Shown in pieces: positions 54,694 to 63,176 of a stretch of DNA of 64,000 nt; position 1 is the first letter of the stretch; each line of letters starts with the position of its first letter. A model generated the notes under the pieces. The model ran no database searches. It saw only the letters and a program-made list of their open reading frames with translations, and was not told where the DNA came from. Origin of the DNA: an uncultured Bacteroidales bacterium (GTDB lineage Bacteria > Bacteroidota > Bacteroidia > Bacteroidales > Muribaculaceae); assembly GCA_900539915.1 (NCBI GenBank), contig UQDU01000007.1, positions 8,061-72,060 of the forward strand, given 5' to 3'. The position numbers were made by a program, and so were the translations under genes.

Positions 54694-55203
54694 ATGAGAA
54701 AGAAAATACTGTATTTCGGACTCGGGTTGCTGACCGGCGGCATCGTCGCGGTCATGTCGATGCAGCGCAGACCCTTGCGGCCAATGCAGCCGCAGCTCCG
54801 CGCCGTGCTGTCCGTTGTGCGCGATACCGTAGTAGTGACTGAGCCACGGATGACGCAGCAGCGCAAACTGGCGGCGAAGAAGCCCGAAGCGGCGGCGGAT
54901 ACGGCGATATGCAGCCCTGCACAGGCTGATACGTCAGCTGCCTATGTGCAGCGCATATATGAAGGGGAGGATTATAAGGCGTGGGTCAGCGGCATCGACC
55001 CTGAGCTTGACTCCATAGCCGTCTACCGCCTGTCGGCTGTGTCGGCCGCGACGGAAGCGCATGGAGCTGCGCCCAATATGCAGCCTGGAAACCGTGGCGA
55101 CAAGCGTTGGCATCTCGGCGTGTTTGCCGGATGCGCCGTTACTCCGCGAGGGGTGGAGCCGGCCATAGGAGCGGGCATTTCTTACTCCTTTTGCTCCTGG
55201 TGA
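54694..55203 (+). CDS. Membrane-anchored phage-type protein (DUF6808-like)
   Basis: 169 residues with a single N-terminal helix (ILYFGLGLLTGGIVAVMS), a basic segment, an Ala-rich linker, and a small beta-rich end (GEDYKAWVSGIDPELDSIAVY, then HLGVFAGCAVTPRGVEPAIGAGISYSF). The end resembles DUF6808 proteins found beside Bacteroides phage lysis genes. It follows the amidase and is probably co-transcribed. Spanin-like function is only a guess. Confidence 0.6.
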   Translation: MRKKILYFGLGLLTGGIVAVMSMQRRPLRPMQPQLRAVLSVVRDTVVVTEPRMTQQRKLAAKKPEAAADTAICSPAQADTSAAYVQRIYEGEDYKAWVSGIDPELDSIAVYRLSAVSAATEAHGAAPNMQPGNRGDKRWHLGVFAGCAVTPRGVEPAIGAGISYSFCSW

Positions 55204-55215
55204 GTCTGACGATGG

Positions 55216-55245
55216 TTGATATTTCCCTCAAAACTATTAATTTTG
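55216..55245 (+). promoter_or_regulatory. Promoter of dxr
   Basis: TTG (55216-55218), exactly 19-bp spacer, TAATTTTG (55238-55245). Leader of about 15 nt. Confidence 0.75.
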
Positions 55246-55265
55246 TGTCATAATCTTGCTCCATC

Positions 55266-56432
55266 ATGAAAAATATAGCTGTACTGGGCAGTACCGGTTC
55301 TATCGGCACCCAGACCCTTGACATTGTGCGCCGTCATCCTGACCGCTTTGCCGTCAAGCTGCTTTCGGCGGGGCGGCGTGTGGACGACCTCATAGCCCAG
55401 GCCCGCGAGCTGCGTCCGTCCATGGCGATAATAGCCGATGAAAGTCTGTATCCGCGGTTGCGCGACGCATTGCAGCCTCTCGGCATAGAGACGGCAGCCG
55501 GCGCACAGGCCCTCGCCGATGCCATGGACCGCGACGATTTCTCCACTGTGGTGACTGCCACTGTGGGTTATAGCGGTCTTGCTCCCACCATCCGCGCCAT
55601 ACGCTCAGGCAAGGACATCGCTCTGGCCAACAAGGAGACCCTTGTGGTGGCCGGGGAACTTGTCACAGGTCTGCTCAGACAGTCGGAGTCAAAGGTCTAC
55701 CCCGTAGACAGCGAGCACTCTGCCATATACCAGTGTCTGCGCGGAGAGGACACCGCCGCTGTGGAGAGGCTGATTATCACGGCGTCAGGCGGCCCGTTCC
55801 GCACTTTTGCGGCCGACAAGCTCGCCTCCGTCACCGTCGAGGATGCCCTGCGTCATCCTAACTGGAACATGGGTGCCAAGATTACCATCGACTCCGCTAC
55901 CATGCTCAACAAGGCCTTTGAGATAATCGAGGCGCACTGGCTGTTTGGCATCGCCCCGGAACGCATAGTGGCCCTGGTGCATCCGCAGAGCATCGTGCAC
56001 TCTATGGTGGAATTTGTCGACGGCGGTGTCAAGGCGCAGCTCGGCGTGCCCGACATGCGGCTCCCTATCAGTTATGCCCTCGGCGAGACCGAGCGCATGT
56101 ATCTGCCGGGGCGTCTCACGCTTGAGCAGTATGCCTCTATGACGTTCGAGAAGCCTGACACGGGGCGTTTCCCGTGTCTGACGCTCGCCCATCGCTGTCT
56201 GGAGCGTGGCGGCAACATGGCTTGTGTGGTCAATGCCGCCAATGAGGTGGCCGTGGCCGCGTTCTTGTCAGGGAGGCTGAGGTTTGTCGACATATATCCG
56301 CTGCTGGAGGAGACCATAGGCCGGGTGGAGGCCATAGCCGCCCCCGACTACAGCCAGCTGGTGGCCACCAATGCCGAGGCGAGAGCCGTGGCGGCGGACC
56401 TCGTGGAGCGGTATGCACGGGGCGCAAAATGA
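55266..56432 (+). CDS. dxr: 1-deoxy-D-xylulose-5-phosphate reductoisomerase
   Basis: A 388-residue cytosolic enzyme of the MEP isoprenoid pathway. The NADPH loop VLGSTGSIGTQTLDIVRRH, the metal-binding YPVDSEHSAIYQCL, ITASGGPF and PNWNMGAKITIDSATMLNKAFEIIEAHWLF motifs and KPDTGRFPCLTLA are all present. Promoter and start agree well. The HU gene follows in the same direction but has its own likely promoter. Confidence 0.97.
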   Translation: MKNIAVLGSTGSIGTQTLDIVRRHPDRFAVKLLSAGRRVDDLIAQARELRPSMAIIADESLYPRLRDALQPLGIETAAGAQALADAMDRDDFSTVVTATVGYSGLAPTIRAIRSGKDIALANKETLVVAGELVTGLLRQSESKVYPVDSEHSAIYQCLRGEDTAAVERLIITASGGPFRTFAADKLASVTVEDALRHPNWNMGAKITIDSATMLNKAFEIIEAHWLFGIAPERIVALVHPQSIVHSMVEFVDGGVKAQLGVPDMRLPISYALGETERMYLPGRLTLEQYASMTFEKPDTGRFPCLTLAHRCLERGGNMACVVNAANEVAVAAFLSGRLRFVDIYPLLEETIGRVEAIAAPDYSQLVATNAEARAVAADLVERYARGAK

Positions 56433-56548
56433 ACAATAATAGCATTTTATGAATTTTTTTTGCTCGCCGTTGTCGGGAGATTGAAAAAAAAGTGCGATAT
56501 TTGCACCTGCATTCAATTCAACATAAATAATCAGTTACATCACACACA

Positions 56549-56821
56549 ATGACTAAAGCAGAAATCGTCAACGAAATCGCAAGGTCTACAGGCATTGATC
56601 GTGCCAGCGTCCTCGACACAGTCGAAAAGTTTATGGACGTGGTAAAGGATTCGCTTGCAAACGGCGAAAACGTTTACCTTCGCGGATTCGGCAGCTTCAT
56701 CGTCAAGACGCGCTCTGAAAAGACCGCGCGCAACATATCCAAAAACACCACCATCATCATCCCTGAGCACAAGATTCCGGCATTCAAGCCCGCGAAGGTG
56801 TTTATGGAGGAGGTGAAATAA
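56549..56821 (+). CDS. HU-family DNA-binding protein
   Basis: A 90-residue dimeric nucleoid protein. MTKAEIVNEIARSTGIDR, LRGFGSFIVKTRSEKTARN and IPEHKIPAFKPAKVFMEEV are the HU/IHF helix, beta-arm and C-terminal helix. The -7 box may be GATATTTG near 56492-56499. It is followed by the COX24-type mini-protein and RNase E/G, the order seen in other Bacteroidota. Confidence 0.95.
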   Translation: MTKAEIVNEIARSTGIDRASVLDTVEKFMDVVKDSLANGENVYLRGFGSFIVKTRSEKTARNISKNTTIIIPEHKIPAFKPAKVFMEEVK

Positions 56822-56879
56822 GCATATAAGAGACAAGAAACACTTTTTTTATAACCCTTTTTATAAATCACTGCTAATC

Positions 56880-56969
56880 ATGCCAAGCGGAAAGAAAAGA
56901 AAAGGCCACAAGATGGCCACACACAAGCGTAAAAAACGCCTGCGTAAGAATCGTCACAAGAAAAAGTAA
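56880..56969 (+). CDS. AURKAIP1/COX24 (mS38-like) domain mini-protein
   Basis: A 29-residue, extremely basic protein starting MPSGKKRKGHKMATHKRKK and ending RKNRHKKK. This is the short Bacteroidota protein related to the C-terminus of mitochondrial ribosomal protein mS38, likely a small-subunit ribosomal protein. The gene is complete and sits between HU and rng, as in relatives. Gene finders often miss it because of its size. Confidence 0.85.
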   Translation: MPSGKKRKGHKMATHKRKKRLRKNRHKKK

Positions 56970-57046
56970 GGTTTAGGCAATACCCTCTCTTGTGACTATA
57001 TCATATGAAACAGCATAGAGAGCCTAAACATCAGCAACAGCATTAA

Positions 57047-57158
57047 TTTCTCGGATTCACCCGGCCTCACGATGCCGGCTGCATGAGAGAAACAGAGAAC
57101 AGACAGGAGGGTATCCACCGACAGCGAGGTCAATGGTGGTGACTGACGGTTTGTTCTC
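57047..57158 (+). promoter_or_regulatory. Two large hairpins in the rng leader
   Basis: Hairpin 1 (57047-57092): TTTCTC/GAGAAA outer stem, CCGGC/GCCGG inner. Hairpin 2 (57095-57158): GAGAACA/TGTTCTC outer, CCACC/GGTGG inner. They fill the 250-base gap between the mini-protein and rng and could be an autoregulatory target of the RNase. Confidence 0.45.
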
Positions 57159-57218
57159 CGTTGCATTTATCCCCCCCCTTGTAACCACTACATTTTAACC
57201 CAACCCATAATCAAGCCG

Positions 57219-58841
57219 ATGCGAAGCGAACTCATAGTCGACGTGCAGCCCAAGGAGGTCTCCATAGCGCAGACCGAAGAGGGGCGGCTGGTCTCCTTGC
57301 AGAAGGAGGCCCGCGGACTGGCTTATGCGGTAGGCGACATCTATCTGGCCAAAGTCAAGAAGATCATGCCCGGACTCAATGCCGCCTTCGTCAATGTGGG
57401 TTACGAGAAGGACGCATTTCTCCATTATCTCGATCTTGGTCCGCGTTACTCCACCTACGCGGAATTTGTAAAGAACATGCTTGAGGACACCAAGAAGGTG
57501 CCCCAGGTATCGAAAATGAAGCTGCTCCCTGACATTGACAAGCACGGCACCATAGCCGACCAGGTGCAGCCCGGACAGCAGCTGCTGGTCCAGATCGTCA
57601 AGGAACCCATATCGTCAAAGGGTCCGCGACTGACCACAGAGATAACATTTACAGGACGTTACCTCGTCCTCATACCTTTCGGCGACAAGATTTCCGTGTC
57701 GCAGAAAATCAAGACCACAGGCGAAAAGCTGCGTCTGCGCCAGCTCGTAGAGAGCATAAAGCCCAAGAATTTCGGTGTAATCATACGCACATCGGCCGAG
57801 GGCAAGCGCGTGGCCGAACTCAACCACGAACTCAAGACGCTGCTCGGATACTGGGAGGAGACAGTGGCCCGCGCACAGAAGGTCACAGCTCCGGCCATGG
57901 TGTTCGAGGAGGAAGGACGCATAGTCAGCGTGCTCCGCGACATATTCAGCCCCGAGTTTGAGGCCATACGTGTCAACGACCCTGACGTGTTTGCCCAGAT
58001 TGCCAAGTACGTCAATCTGATAGCTCCCGACCGCCGCGAGATTGTCAGCCTGTATGAAGGCCAGGAGCCGATATTTGACAAATACAGCATCACGCGCCAG
58101 ATAAAGTCATCGTTTGGCAAGACGGTATCGTTTAAGAGCGGTGCATATCTCATCATCGAGCACACCGAGGCGCTGCATGTCATCGACGTAAACTCCGGCA
58201 ACCGCTCCAAGGCGGCCAACGACCAGGAGACCAATGCACTCGAAGTCAACATGCGCGCCGCCGACGAAATAGCCCGTCAGCTGCGTCTGCGCGATATGGG
58301 AGGCATCATTGTCATAGACTTTATCGACATGGCCAAGGCCGAACACCGCCAGAAACTCTATGACCACATGCGTGAGGTCATGCAGAATGACCGCGCACGC
58401 CACAACATCCTGCCTCTGAGTAAATTCGGCCTGATGCAGATCACGCGCCAGCGTGTGCGTCCGGCTCTTGACATCGTGACCACCGAGGCCTGCCCGTCGT
58501 GCTACGGCAAGGGCGAGGTACAGCCGTCGCTGCTCTTTACCGACACTCTCCACGAGCGTCTGCAATATCTCGTAGAGACGCTGAAAGTAAAAGATTTCGT
58601 CATGTACGTCCATCCCTATGTGGACGCATATATCAAAAAAGGCCTCATATCCATGTACCGCCGATGGCGCATGGAGCTCGGAGCCAAATTCAAAATCCTC
58701 CCTGACCAGAGCCTCGCCTATCTGCAGTTCCGTGTGCTTGATGCCAAACGCAACGAGATAGATCTCCAGGAAGAACGAGACATGGGCTCATCGGCCTCAA
58801 AGACCAAAGCCAAGACCAAGAATCGAATCGAACAGGAATAA
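57219..58841 (+). CDS. rng: Ribonuclease E/G family protein
   Basis: 540 residues, similar in length to RNase G but in the longer Bacteroidota form. An N-terminal S1 domain (VGDIYLAKVKKIMPGLNAAFVNVGYEKDAFLH) precedes the catalytic domain, with GTIADQVQPGQQLLVQIVKEP, RLTTEITFTGRYLVLIPFG and DVNSGNRSKAANDQET. Metal-site Asp are in IVIDFIDMAKAEHR. The zinc-link CPSCYGKG follows. It processes rRNA and mRNA. Confidence 0.95.
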   Translation: MRSELIVDVQPKEVSIAQTEEGRLVSLQKEARGLAYAVGDIYLAKVKKIMPGLNAAFVNVGYEKDAFLHYLDLGPRYSTYAEFVKNMLEDTKKVPQVSKMKLLPDIDKHGTIADQVQPGQQLLVQIVKEPISSKGPRLTTEITFTGRYLVLIPFGDKISVSQKIKTTGEKLRLRQLVESIKPKNFGVIIRTSAEGKRVAELNHELKTLLGYWEETVARAQKVTAPAMVFEEEGRIVSVLRDIFSPEFEAIRVNDPDVFAQIAKYVNLIAPDRREIVSLYEGQEPIFDKYSITRQIKSSFGKTVSFKSGAYLIIEHTEALHVIDVNSGNRSKAANDQETNALEVNMRAADEIARQLRLRDMGGIIVIDFIDMAKAEHRQKLYDHMREVMQNDRARHNILPLSKFGLMQITRQRVRPALDIVTTEACPSCYGKGEVQPSLLFTDTLHERLQYLVETLKVKDFVMYVHPYVDAYIKKGLISMYRRWRMELGAKFKILPDQSLAYLQFRVLDAKRNEIDLQEERDMGSSASKTKAKTKNRIEQE

Positions 58842-58920
58842 CCCCCATCAACGGAGGTGGTGCCGAAGCCACCGCACGGCATCCGTCCGTCTCGGATACC
58901 CCGAGCCAATCCATCTACCG

Positions 58921-58952
58921 ACACCCCTGGCTGTGAATCACGCCGGGGGTGT
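58921..58952. repeat. Hairpin between convergent genes
   Basis: ACACCCCTGGC and GCCGGGGGTGT (58921-58931, 58942-58952) with a 10-nt loop. No T tract, so termination is uncertain. Its right end overlaps the UbiA-type gene stop. Confidence 0.4.
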
Positions 58953-59839
58953 CATGCGTAAAGCAGCACGCCGAAATTGACCAGCCACCCTATGACGCAT
59001 GTCATCAGGAAGGGGTCACGCAGCAGGTCACGCTCGGGATGTCCGCCATGGTTGCCGGCTATTACGGTCTGCATGTATCGCAGCATTCCGGCAAGCACCC
59101 ATATCGCTGTAGTGTAGACATACGTGCTGCCTATGCGTGTCTCCACCTCGGGCGACAGCGTGTAGAGTATGTAGCCGATCAAGGTCACTGAGGCAAGCAT
59201 GCCGAGCACCTGGTTGAGAAACGGCAGGGTGTATGAGAGTGTGCTGCGGCGAGTGACCACCCCGGTGTCGAGGCGTATGACCACATCATCCCTGCGCTTG
59301 GCAAATGCCAGAAACAGCGTCAGCAGAAACGTCATAACCACAATCCATGGCGACAACGCTATGCCACAGGCTATGCCGCCGGCCACTATGCGCAGCACGA
59401 AACCTATGGCTATGATCATCACATCGATGATGGGTATCCGTTTCAGCCCGAGCGAATAGGCTATGTTGAGCACGAAATATCCTATCAGCACAGCTCCGAC
59501 CAGCATCCAGTGGCGCGGCAGCAGTTGCGTGGCTATGGCAAGCGACATCAGTCCGAGTATGACCATCAGGGCCAACGCCTGCATAGGGGAAATGTTGCCG
59601 GCGGCTACCTGTCGCATGCGCTTGAGCGGATGGGTGCGGTCAGCTTCGGCATCACGGACATCGTTGAAGCAGTAGATGGCACTCGCCATCAGCGAGAACG
59701 CCAGAAAGGTCCAGAATGCGCTCAGCCAGCAACAGCCGTCGAGCATCATGCCGCCGAAAAACATCGGCAGGAACACAAACAGGTTTTTGACCCACTGGAG
59801 TGGACGTATAATGAGAATGAACGGAAGGATGTGTTTCAT
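58952..59839 (-). CDS. UbiA-family prenyltransferase, decaprenyl-phosphate phosphoribosyltransferase-like
   Basis: 295 residues, seven to nine hydrophobic helices. FNDVRDAEADRTHPLKRMR is the first Asp-rich motif, and YSLGLKRIPIIDVMIIAIGFVLR the second. This combination (LRPLQWVKNLFVFLP at the start) fits the UbiA subgroup annotated as decaprenyl-phosphate phosphoribosyltransferase. The actual acceptor in this organism is not known. The ATG at 59839 is supported by the TATCTTTG box at 59871-59878; the frame opens to 59893. Confidence 0.8.
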   Translation of the reverse strand: MKHILPFILIIRPLQWVKNLFVFLPMFFGGMMLDGCCWLSAFWTFLAFSLMASAIYCFNDVRDAEADRTHPLKRMRQVAAGNISPMQALALMVILGLMSLAIATQLLPRHWMLVGAVLIGYFVLNIAYSLGLKRIPIIDVMIIAIGFVLRIVAGGIACGIALSPWIVVMTFLLTLFLAFAKRRDDVVIRLDTGVVTRRSTLSYTLPFLNQVLGMLASVTLIGYILYTLSPEVETRIGSTYVYTTAIWVLAGMLRYMQTVIAGNHGGHPERDLLRDPFLMTCVIGWLVNFGVLLYA

Positions 59840-59870
59840 ATCCGGAGCATGTGGTAGATTATAGGCACTA

Positions 59871-59878
59871 CAAAGATA
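59871..59878 (-). promoter_or_regulatory. Promoter box of the UbiA-type gene
   Basis: Minus-strand TATCTTTG, leader of about 27 nt. Confidence 0.5.
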
Positions 59879-59965
59879 ACCAAAAAAAACCATGTGAGGA
59901 GATGCGTTGTTATAGATTTATAACCTACAAGTCAAGTATATAGTTTAATCTTAAATTGCCTTATT

Positions 59966-60202
59966 ATGGACGACAGATTGTCATACGAAGAAAAGAAGGA
60001 GCTGCCCGACTCAGTATTCGGACTCCCCGAACGCCGCGAATACCCGATGCCTGACGCAGCACACGTGCGTGCCGCCGAAGCCTATTTCCGCTATTGCCCC
60101 GAGGACCTTAAGCCCAAGCTTGCCCGAGCCATCATGGCCCGCGCCCGTGAGTTCGGCGTCGATGTCGAAAGCCCCACCGTCCGTTCCTACGCCGAGCAAT
60201 AA
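59966..60202 (+). CDS. Small protein with phage-type DUF6582-like motif
   Basis: 78 residues. LPDSVFGLPERREYPMPDAAHVRAAEAYFRYCP matches, by eye, the pattern LPxSxFALPxxRxYPIxDxxHVRxA seen in DUF6582 domains of phage head/protease proteins. The remainder is short and helical. It is intact and stands alone. Function unknown. Confidence 0.55.
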   Translation: MDDRLSYEEKKELPDSVFGLPERREYPMPDAAHVRAAEAYFRYCPEDLKPKLARAIMARAREFGVDVESPTVRSYAEQ

Positions 60203-60286
60203 ATCAGGCGGCCGCCGCCACGTTGTGTGACTCCGCATAAAAGTTAGTAACTTTGCACCACAGATTGCAGGGACATGCCATGGCAC

Positions 60287-60368
60287 AATGTCACTAACTT
60301 AAGCAGTCGTTGACACTTGAATGGCATGTCCCTACTGCGATGTGTACATTCCTTAAGTTAATGGCATT
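60287..60368. mobile_element. MITE-like element, copy 3
   Basis: Begins AATGTCACTAACTTAAG and ends CTTAAGTTAATGGCATT. Flanked by GACATGCCATGGCA and TGCCATGGCATGTC in inverted order, so its ends extend into the palindrome class. No gene inside. Confidence 0.55.
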
Positions 60369-60471
60369 GTGCCATGGCATGTCGCACAAGGCCTGTGCGT
60401 CATGATATATTCTGCGCATGGAAATTGTCTCTGCAATCATATACGCAATAACTGACATATGATTAACAACG

Positions 60472-60705
60472 ATGAGTGAGGACGAACTGACGGAGATTAT
60501 CGACGGGGCGCAGGTTTGCGGCCCGGAGCTGGCTGCGGCCTATGTGGAGCGCGGACGGCTCAGGTGGAAGCGCGGCGACATGCGCGGTGCGCTCGGTGAT
60601 TACAATTCGGCGGCTGAGCTTGACCCCGACGGCCCGGGGGCTGAGCTGGCGGCACATACTGTGGAGATTCTCAATTTCTACAACACAGACCTCTATAATC
60701 CCTGA
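60472..60705 (+). CDS. Short TPR-like protein
   Basis: 77 residues. AAAYVERGRLRWKRGDMRGALGDYNSAAELDPDGPGA is a single good TPR motif with the start of another. No signal peptide. Function unknown. It lies between two MITE-like elements. Confidence 0.6.
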   Translation: MSEDELTEIIDGAQVCGPELAAAYVERGRLRWKRGDMRGALGDYNSAAELDPDGPGAELAAHTVEILNFYNTDLYNP

Positions 60706-60733
60706 TTCATAGATACATGGCGATGCCATGACA

Positions 60734-60810
60734 CAGTGCCGTTAACTTAAGCAGTCTTTAATGGCATCTCCCTACTACATAATAACGCAACTCCTTAAGT
60801 TAGTGACAGT
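60734..60810. mobile_element. MITE-like element, copy 4 (degenerate)
   Basis: Left end CAGTGCCGTTAACTTAAG, right end CTTAAGTTAGTGACAGT, with TCCCTACTAC between. Clearly related to copies 1-3 but the central palindrome is lost. A GCCGCGGC palindrome pair follows. Confidence 0.5.
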
Positions 60811-60879
60811 CATGCCGCGGCATGTCCCTGTGTGGGATGTGCCGCGGCATGGGCTATTGCTATTTATTAGGGGGGTGGG

Positions 60880-62430
60880 TTATTTGGTGGTGATGTTGAT
60901 GATGGTCTTGCCGTCACGCTTGTCAATCGTCATCGATTCTATTGATGACGAGGGGATGTCCTTGAGGTTTGCTCTGGGGATTTCCTCTCCGTTGACTTTT
61001 ATGATGGCATCGGCAAGTGCTGAGGGATTGTTGTTGGCGGTGCCATTTTCGCTTTTTTGCAGCTTTATGACGTTCATGTCAGGGAGCGTGTTTTGCGAGT
61101 GCGTTGACTGTTCCTGCTTGGGTGCCGCAACTGCTTGGGTCTCTTTCGGCGCCATGAAATTGATGGGCAATGCATAGTAGACGGCGACAGGTTTGCCGTT
61201 AAGCATTCCGGGAGTAAAGGGAGGCAATGATTTCACTACTCTGACGGCTTCGTCGTCAAACGGCTTGCCGAGGGACCTCAGTATCGTGACATCGCCCACT
61301 TCGCCTGTCTTGGTGACCACGAATCTGACCACTACGCGGCCCTGCTTGTTTTCTTGCCCCTCCGGGTATCTGAGATTTGCACGCAGATAGTCGAGCAGGG
61401 CTTTTTCACCACCGGGAAATTCGGGCTTCAGCTCAACGACATCATAGACCTTGTCGTTGTCAGTAGCGGCGGTTTCGGAAGTTTTTGTAACTTTGCTGTC
61501 GGAAGGCATCGGTGCGGCCGACTGGCTGAACAGCTCGGCTGAGGATGCCTCAGCCATGGCCGAGGCCACTGCCGGCAGATTGGCTGTTAACACGGCTGCT
61601 CCGAGAGCGGGCAGCAGGGCGAGAACGCGCATGCGACGTTTCGCCGAACTTTTTTGATTGTACATCATGGTGATACGTTTTTTAAGTTTACTATGATTCA
61701 GGCTGTTGGCAAGTGACGGGAATCTCGCGCCGACAGCCTTTTTTATCAATAACATCTGGTAGTCACGGGCGTTGACGCCGGCAGCAAGCACGCAGCTGTC
61801 GGCCTGATACTCGTGGACGGTTTTCAACTCTTCGCGCATGAGCCATGCCGCAGGGTTCCACCACTCTATGATGGCCGCTATCTGGGCCACTACAAGGTCT
61901 ATGGGGTGTCGGAGGTCGAGGTGGCGCGTCTCGTGGCAGAGGATTATGTCTCCGCTCTCGGCATAGTCGGCCTCGTTCATCACTATGTATTTGCGCCAGC
62001 TGAACGGCGCGATGTCCTTGCGCCCTGTCAGCACGAGGGTGTATCGTCCGGCGGCCTCATGGCGTCCGTGCTTCACTATCATGGCCAGGCGCAGCCATAT
62101 GACGGCGGTGTGTACGGCCACTGCCACGATGCCGGCGAGGTATATCCACAGGCATACGTTTGCTACCGGATTCCCCTGCACATCTACCGCATCGATTATC
62201 GGCATCTCCACGGCAACAGTGCCGCCGCTGACGGCCCGGGTGGTGTGTGACATCAGCGAGCGCACCCACATCATCAACGGGTATGCGCCCATCGATACAG
62301 CGTAGATGGAGAGGAGGATGGCGCGGTTGGCGCGGTGCTGATTTTCGCCTGCGAGTACCCATTTGTAGGTCAGGTATAGCAGAGCCATGATGATGGCCGA
62401 GTAGATGGAGTAGGACAAGAGAGTGCCCAT
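60880..62430 (-). CDS. BlaR1/MecR1-like M56 metalloprotease with TonB-type C-terminus
   Basis: 516 residues. About four N-terminal helices, a cytosolic zinc-protease domain with HETRHLDL (HExxH) and VHEYQAD (third ligand Glu), a further helix near residue 270, then a periplasmic tail. The tail contains a TonB C-terminal-like domain (FPGGEKALLDYLRANLRYP, GRVVVRFVVTKTGEVGDV, PFTPGMLNGKPVAVYYALP) instead of a penicillin-binding sensor, then about 80 polar residues. M56 proteins cleave the partner BlaI-type repressor upon a signal. It follows the BlaI-like gene by five bases. Confidence 0.88.
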   Translation of the reverse strand: MGTLLSYSIYSAIIMALLYLTYKWVLAGENQHRANRAILLSIYAVSMGAYPLMMWVRSLMSHTTRAVSGGTVAVEMPIIDAVDVQGNPVANVCLWIYLAGIVAVAVHTAVIWLRLAMIVKHGRHEAAGRYTLVLTGRKDIAPFSWRKYIVMNEADYAESGDIILCHETRHLDLRHPIDLVVAQIAAIIEWWNPAAWLMREELKTVHEYQADSCVLAAGVNARDYQMLLIKKAVGARFPSLANSLNHSKLKKRITMMYNQKSSAKRRMRVLALLPALGAAVLTANLPAVASAMAEASSAELFSQSAAPMPSDSKVTKTSETAATDNDKVYDVVELKPEFPGGEKALLDYLRANLRYPEGQENKQGRVVVRFVVTKTGEVGDVTILRSLGKPFDDEAVRVVKSLPPFTPGMLNGKPVAVYYALPINFMAPKETQAVAAPKQEQSTHSQNTLPDMNVIKLQKSENGTANNNPSALADAIIKVNGEEIPRANLKDIPSSSIESMTIDKRDGKTIINITTK

Positions 62431-62435
62431 GGCTG

Positions 62436-62819
62436 TCAGGAGTTTTGTTTGCGTTCGATGAGGTCTATTATCTCCCGTAGCTCGTCTACGGATATTTTTT
62501 CGTCCTCCACAAGGGCCGACACGGCCGATTTGTAGGAGTTGTTGAAGTAGTTGCGCACCAAGTCAGTCAGCGAGCGTTCGCGGAAGTCCTCCATGCGTGC
62601 CACGGCATAGTAGCGGTGCGACCCTCCCACTGGTTCATGGCTCACATAGCCCTTGTCCTCAAGGATGCGTACAGTGGTCGATACCGTATTGACGTGGGGC
62701 TTCGGCTCAGCATACAGCTCAACCATCTCTCTGACAAACATCGGGCCGCGGCTCCACAGCATCTGCATGATCTGGGCTTCTTTCTCCGTAAGTACCTGTC
62801 GTTTTCGTCCGGCTTTCAT
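62436..62819 (-). CDS. BlaI/MecI/CopY-family repressor
   Basis: 127 residues. The N-terminal winged helix (LTEKEAQIMQMLWSRGPMFVREMVELY, then VNTVSTTVRILEDKGYV) is typical of BlaI/MecI, with a C-terminal dimerisation helix pair (LVEDEKISVDELREIIDLI). It likely represses its own operon. An inverted repeat lies between its promoter boxes. The first Met is at 62819. Confidence 0.92.
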   Translation of the reverse strand: MKAGRKRQVLTEKEAQIMQMLWSRGPMFVREMVELYAEPKPHVNTVSTTVRILEDKGYVSHEPVGGSHRYYAVARMEDFRERSLTDLVRNYFNNSYKSAVSALVEDEKISVDELREIIDLIERKQNS

Positions 62820-62844
62820 ATAACGTAAAAATTAGTTGACACCG

Positions 62845-62876
62845 CAAACTTACAACTAATTTTTTAGTCAGCCAAA
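62845..62876 (-). promoter_or_regulatory. Promoter and operator of the BlaI-like operon
   Basis: Minus-strand TTTG (62873-62876), 20-bp spacer, TAAGTTTG (62845-62852). The inverted repeat ACTAA/TTAGT (62855-62868) lies in the spacer, as expected for BlaI-type operators. Confidence 0.65.
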
Positions 62877-63055
62877 TTTTCCCCAATATTTTTTTCGCTC
62901 ACTCCACTCTCAAATATATGATGACGACACCCACCGGCAGGAGTGCCGCATGAAAGTGCAAACTCGGAGTACTGATACATACTAAACGACTGAGAGTTAG
63001 GCGCGATAGCCATGTCCTAGGCGAGTGATAGGTCAGTAATGCCGTATGGTGGAGT

Positions 63056-63173
63056 AGTCCCGGAGGGACGGATTCATGCTTAACCGGGGATGAGGGATGG
63101 CGCAGCCATGCCGAGTCTCCGGACAGGAGCGCACACACGAGGGGGAGTCCCAGAGGGACGGATTTATGGTAGC
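63056..63173. repeat. Long inverted repeat, left copy
   Basis: 118 bp nearly identical to the reverse complement of 63669-63785. Holds two GTCCC(G/A)GAGGGAC palindromes. Confidence 0.75.
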
Positions 63174-63176
63174 GGA

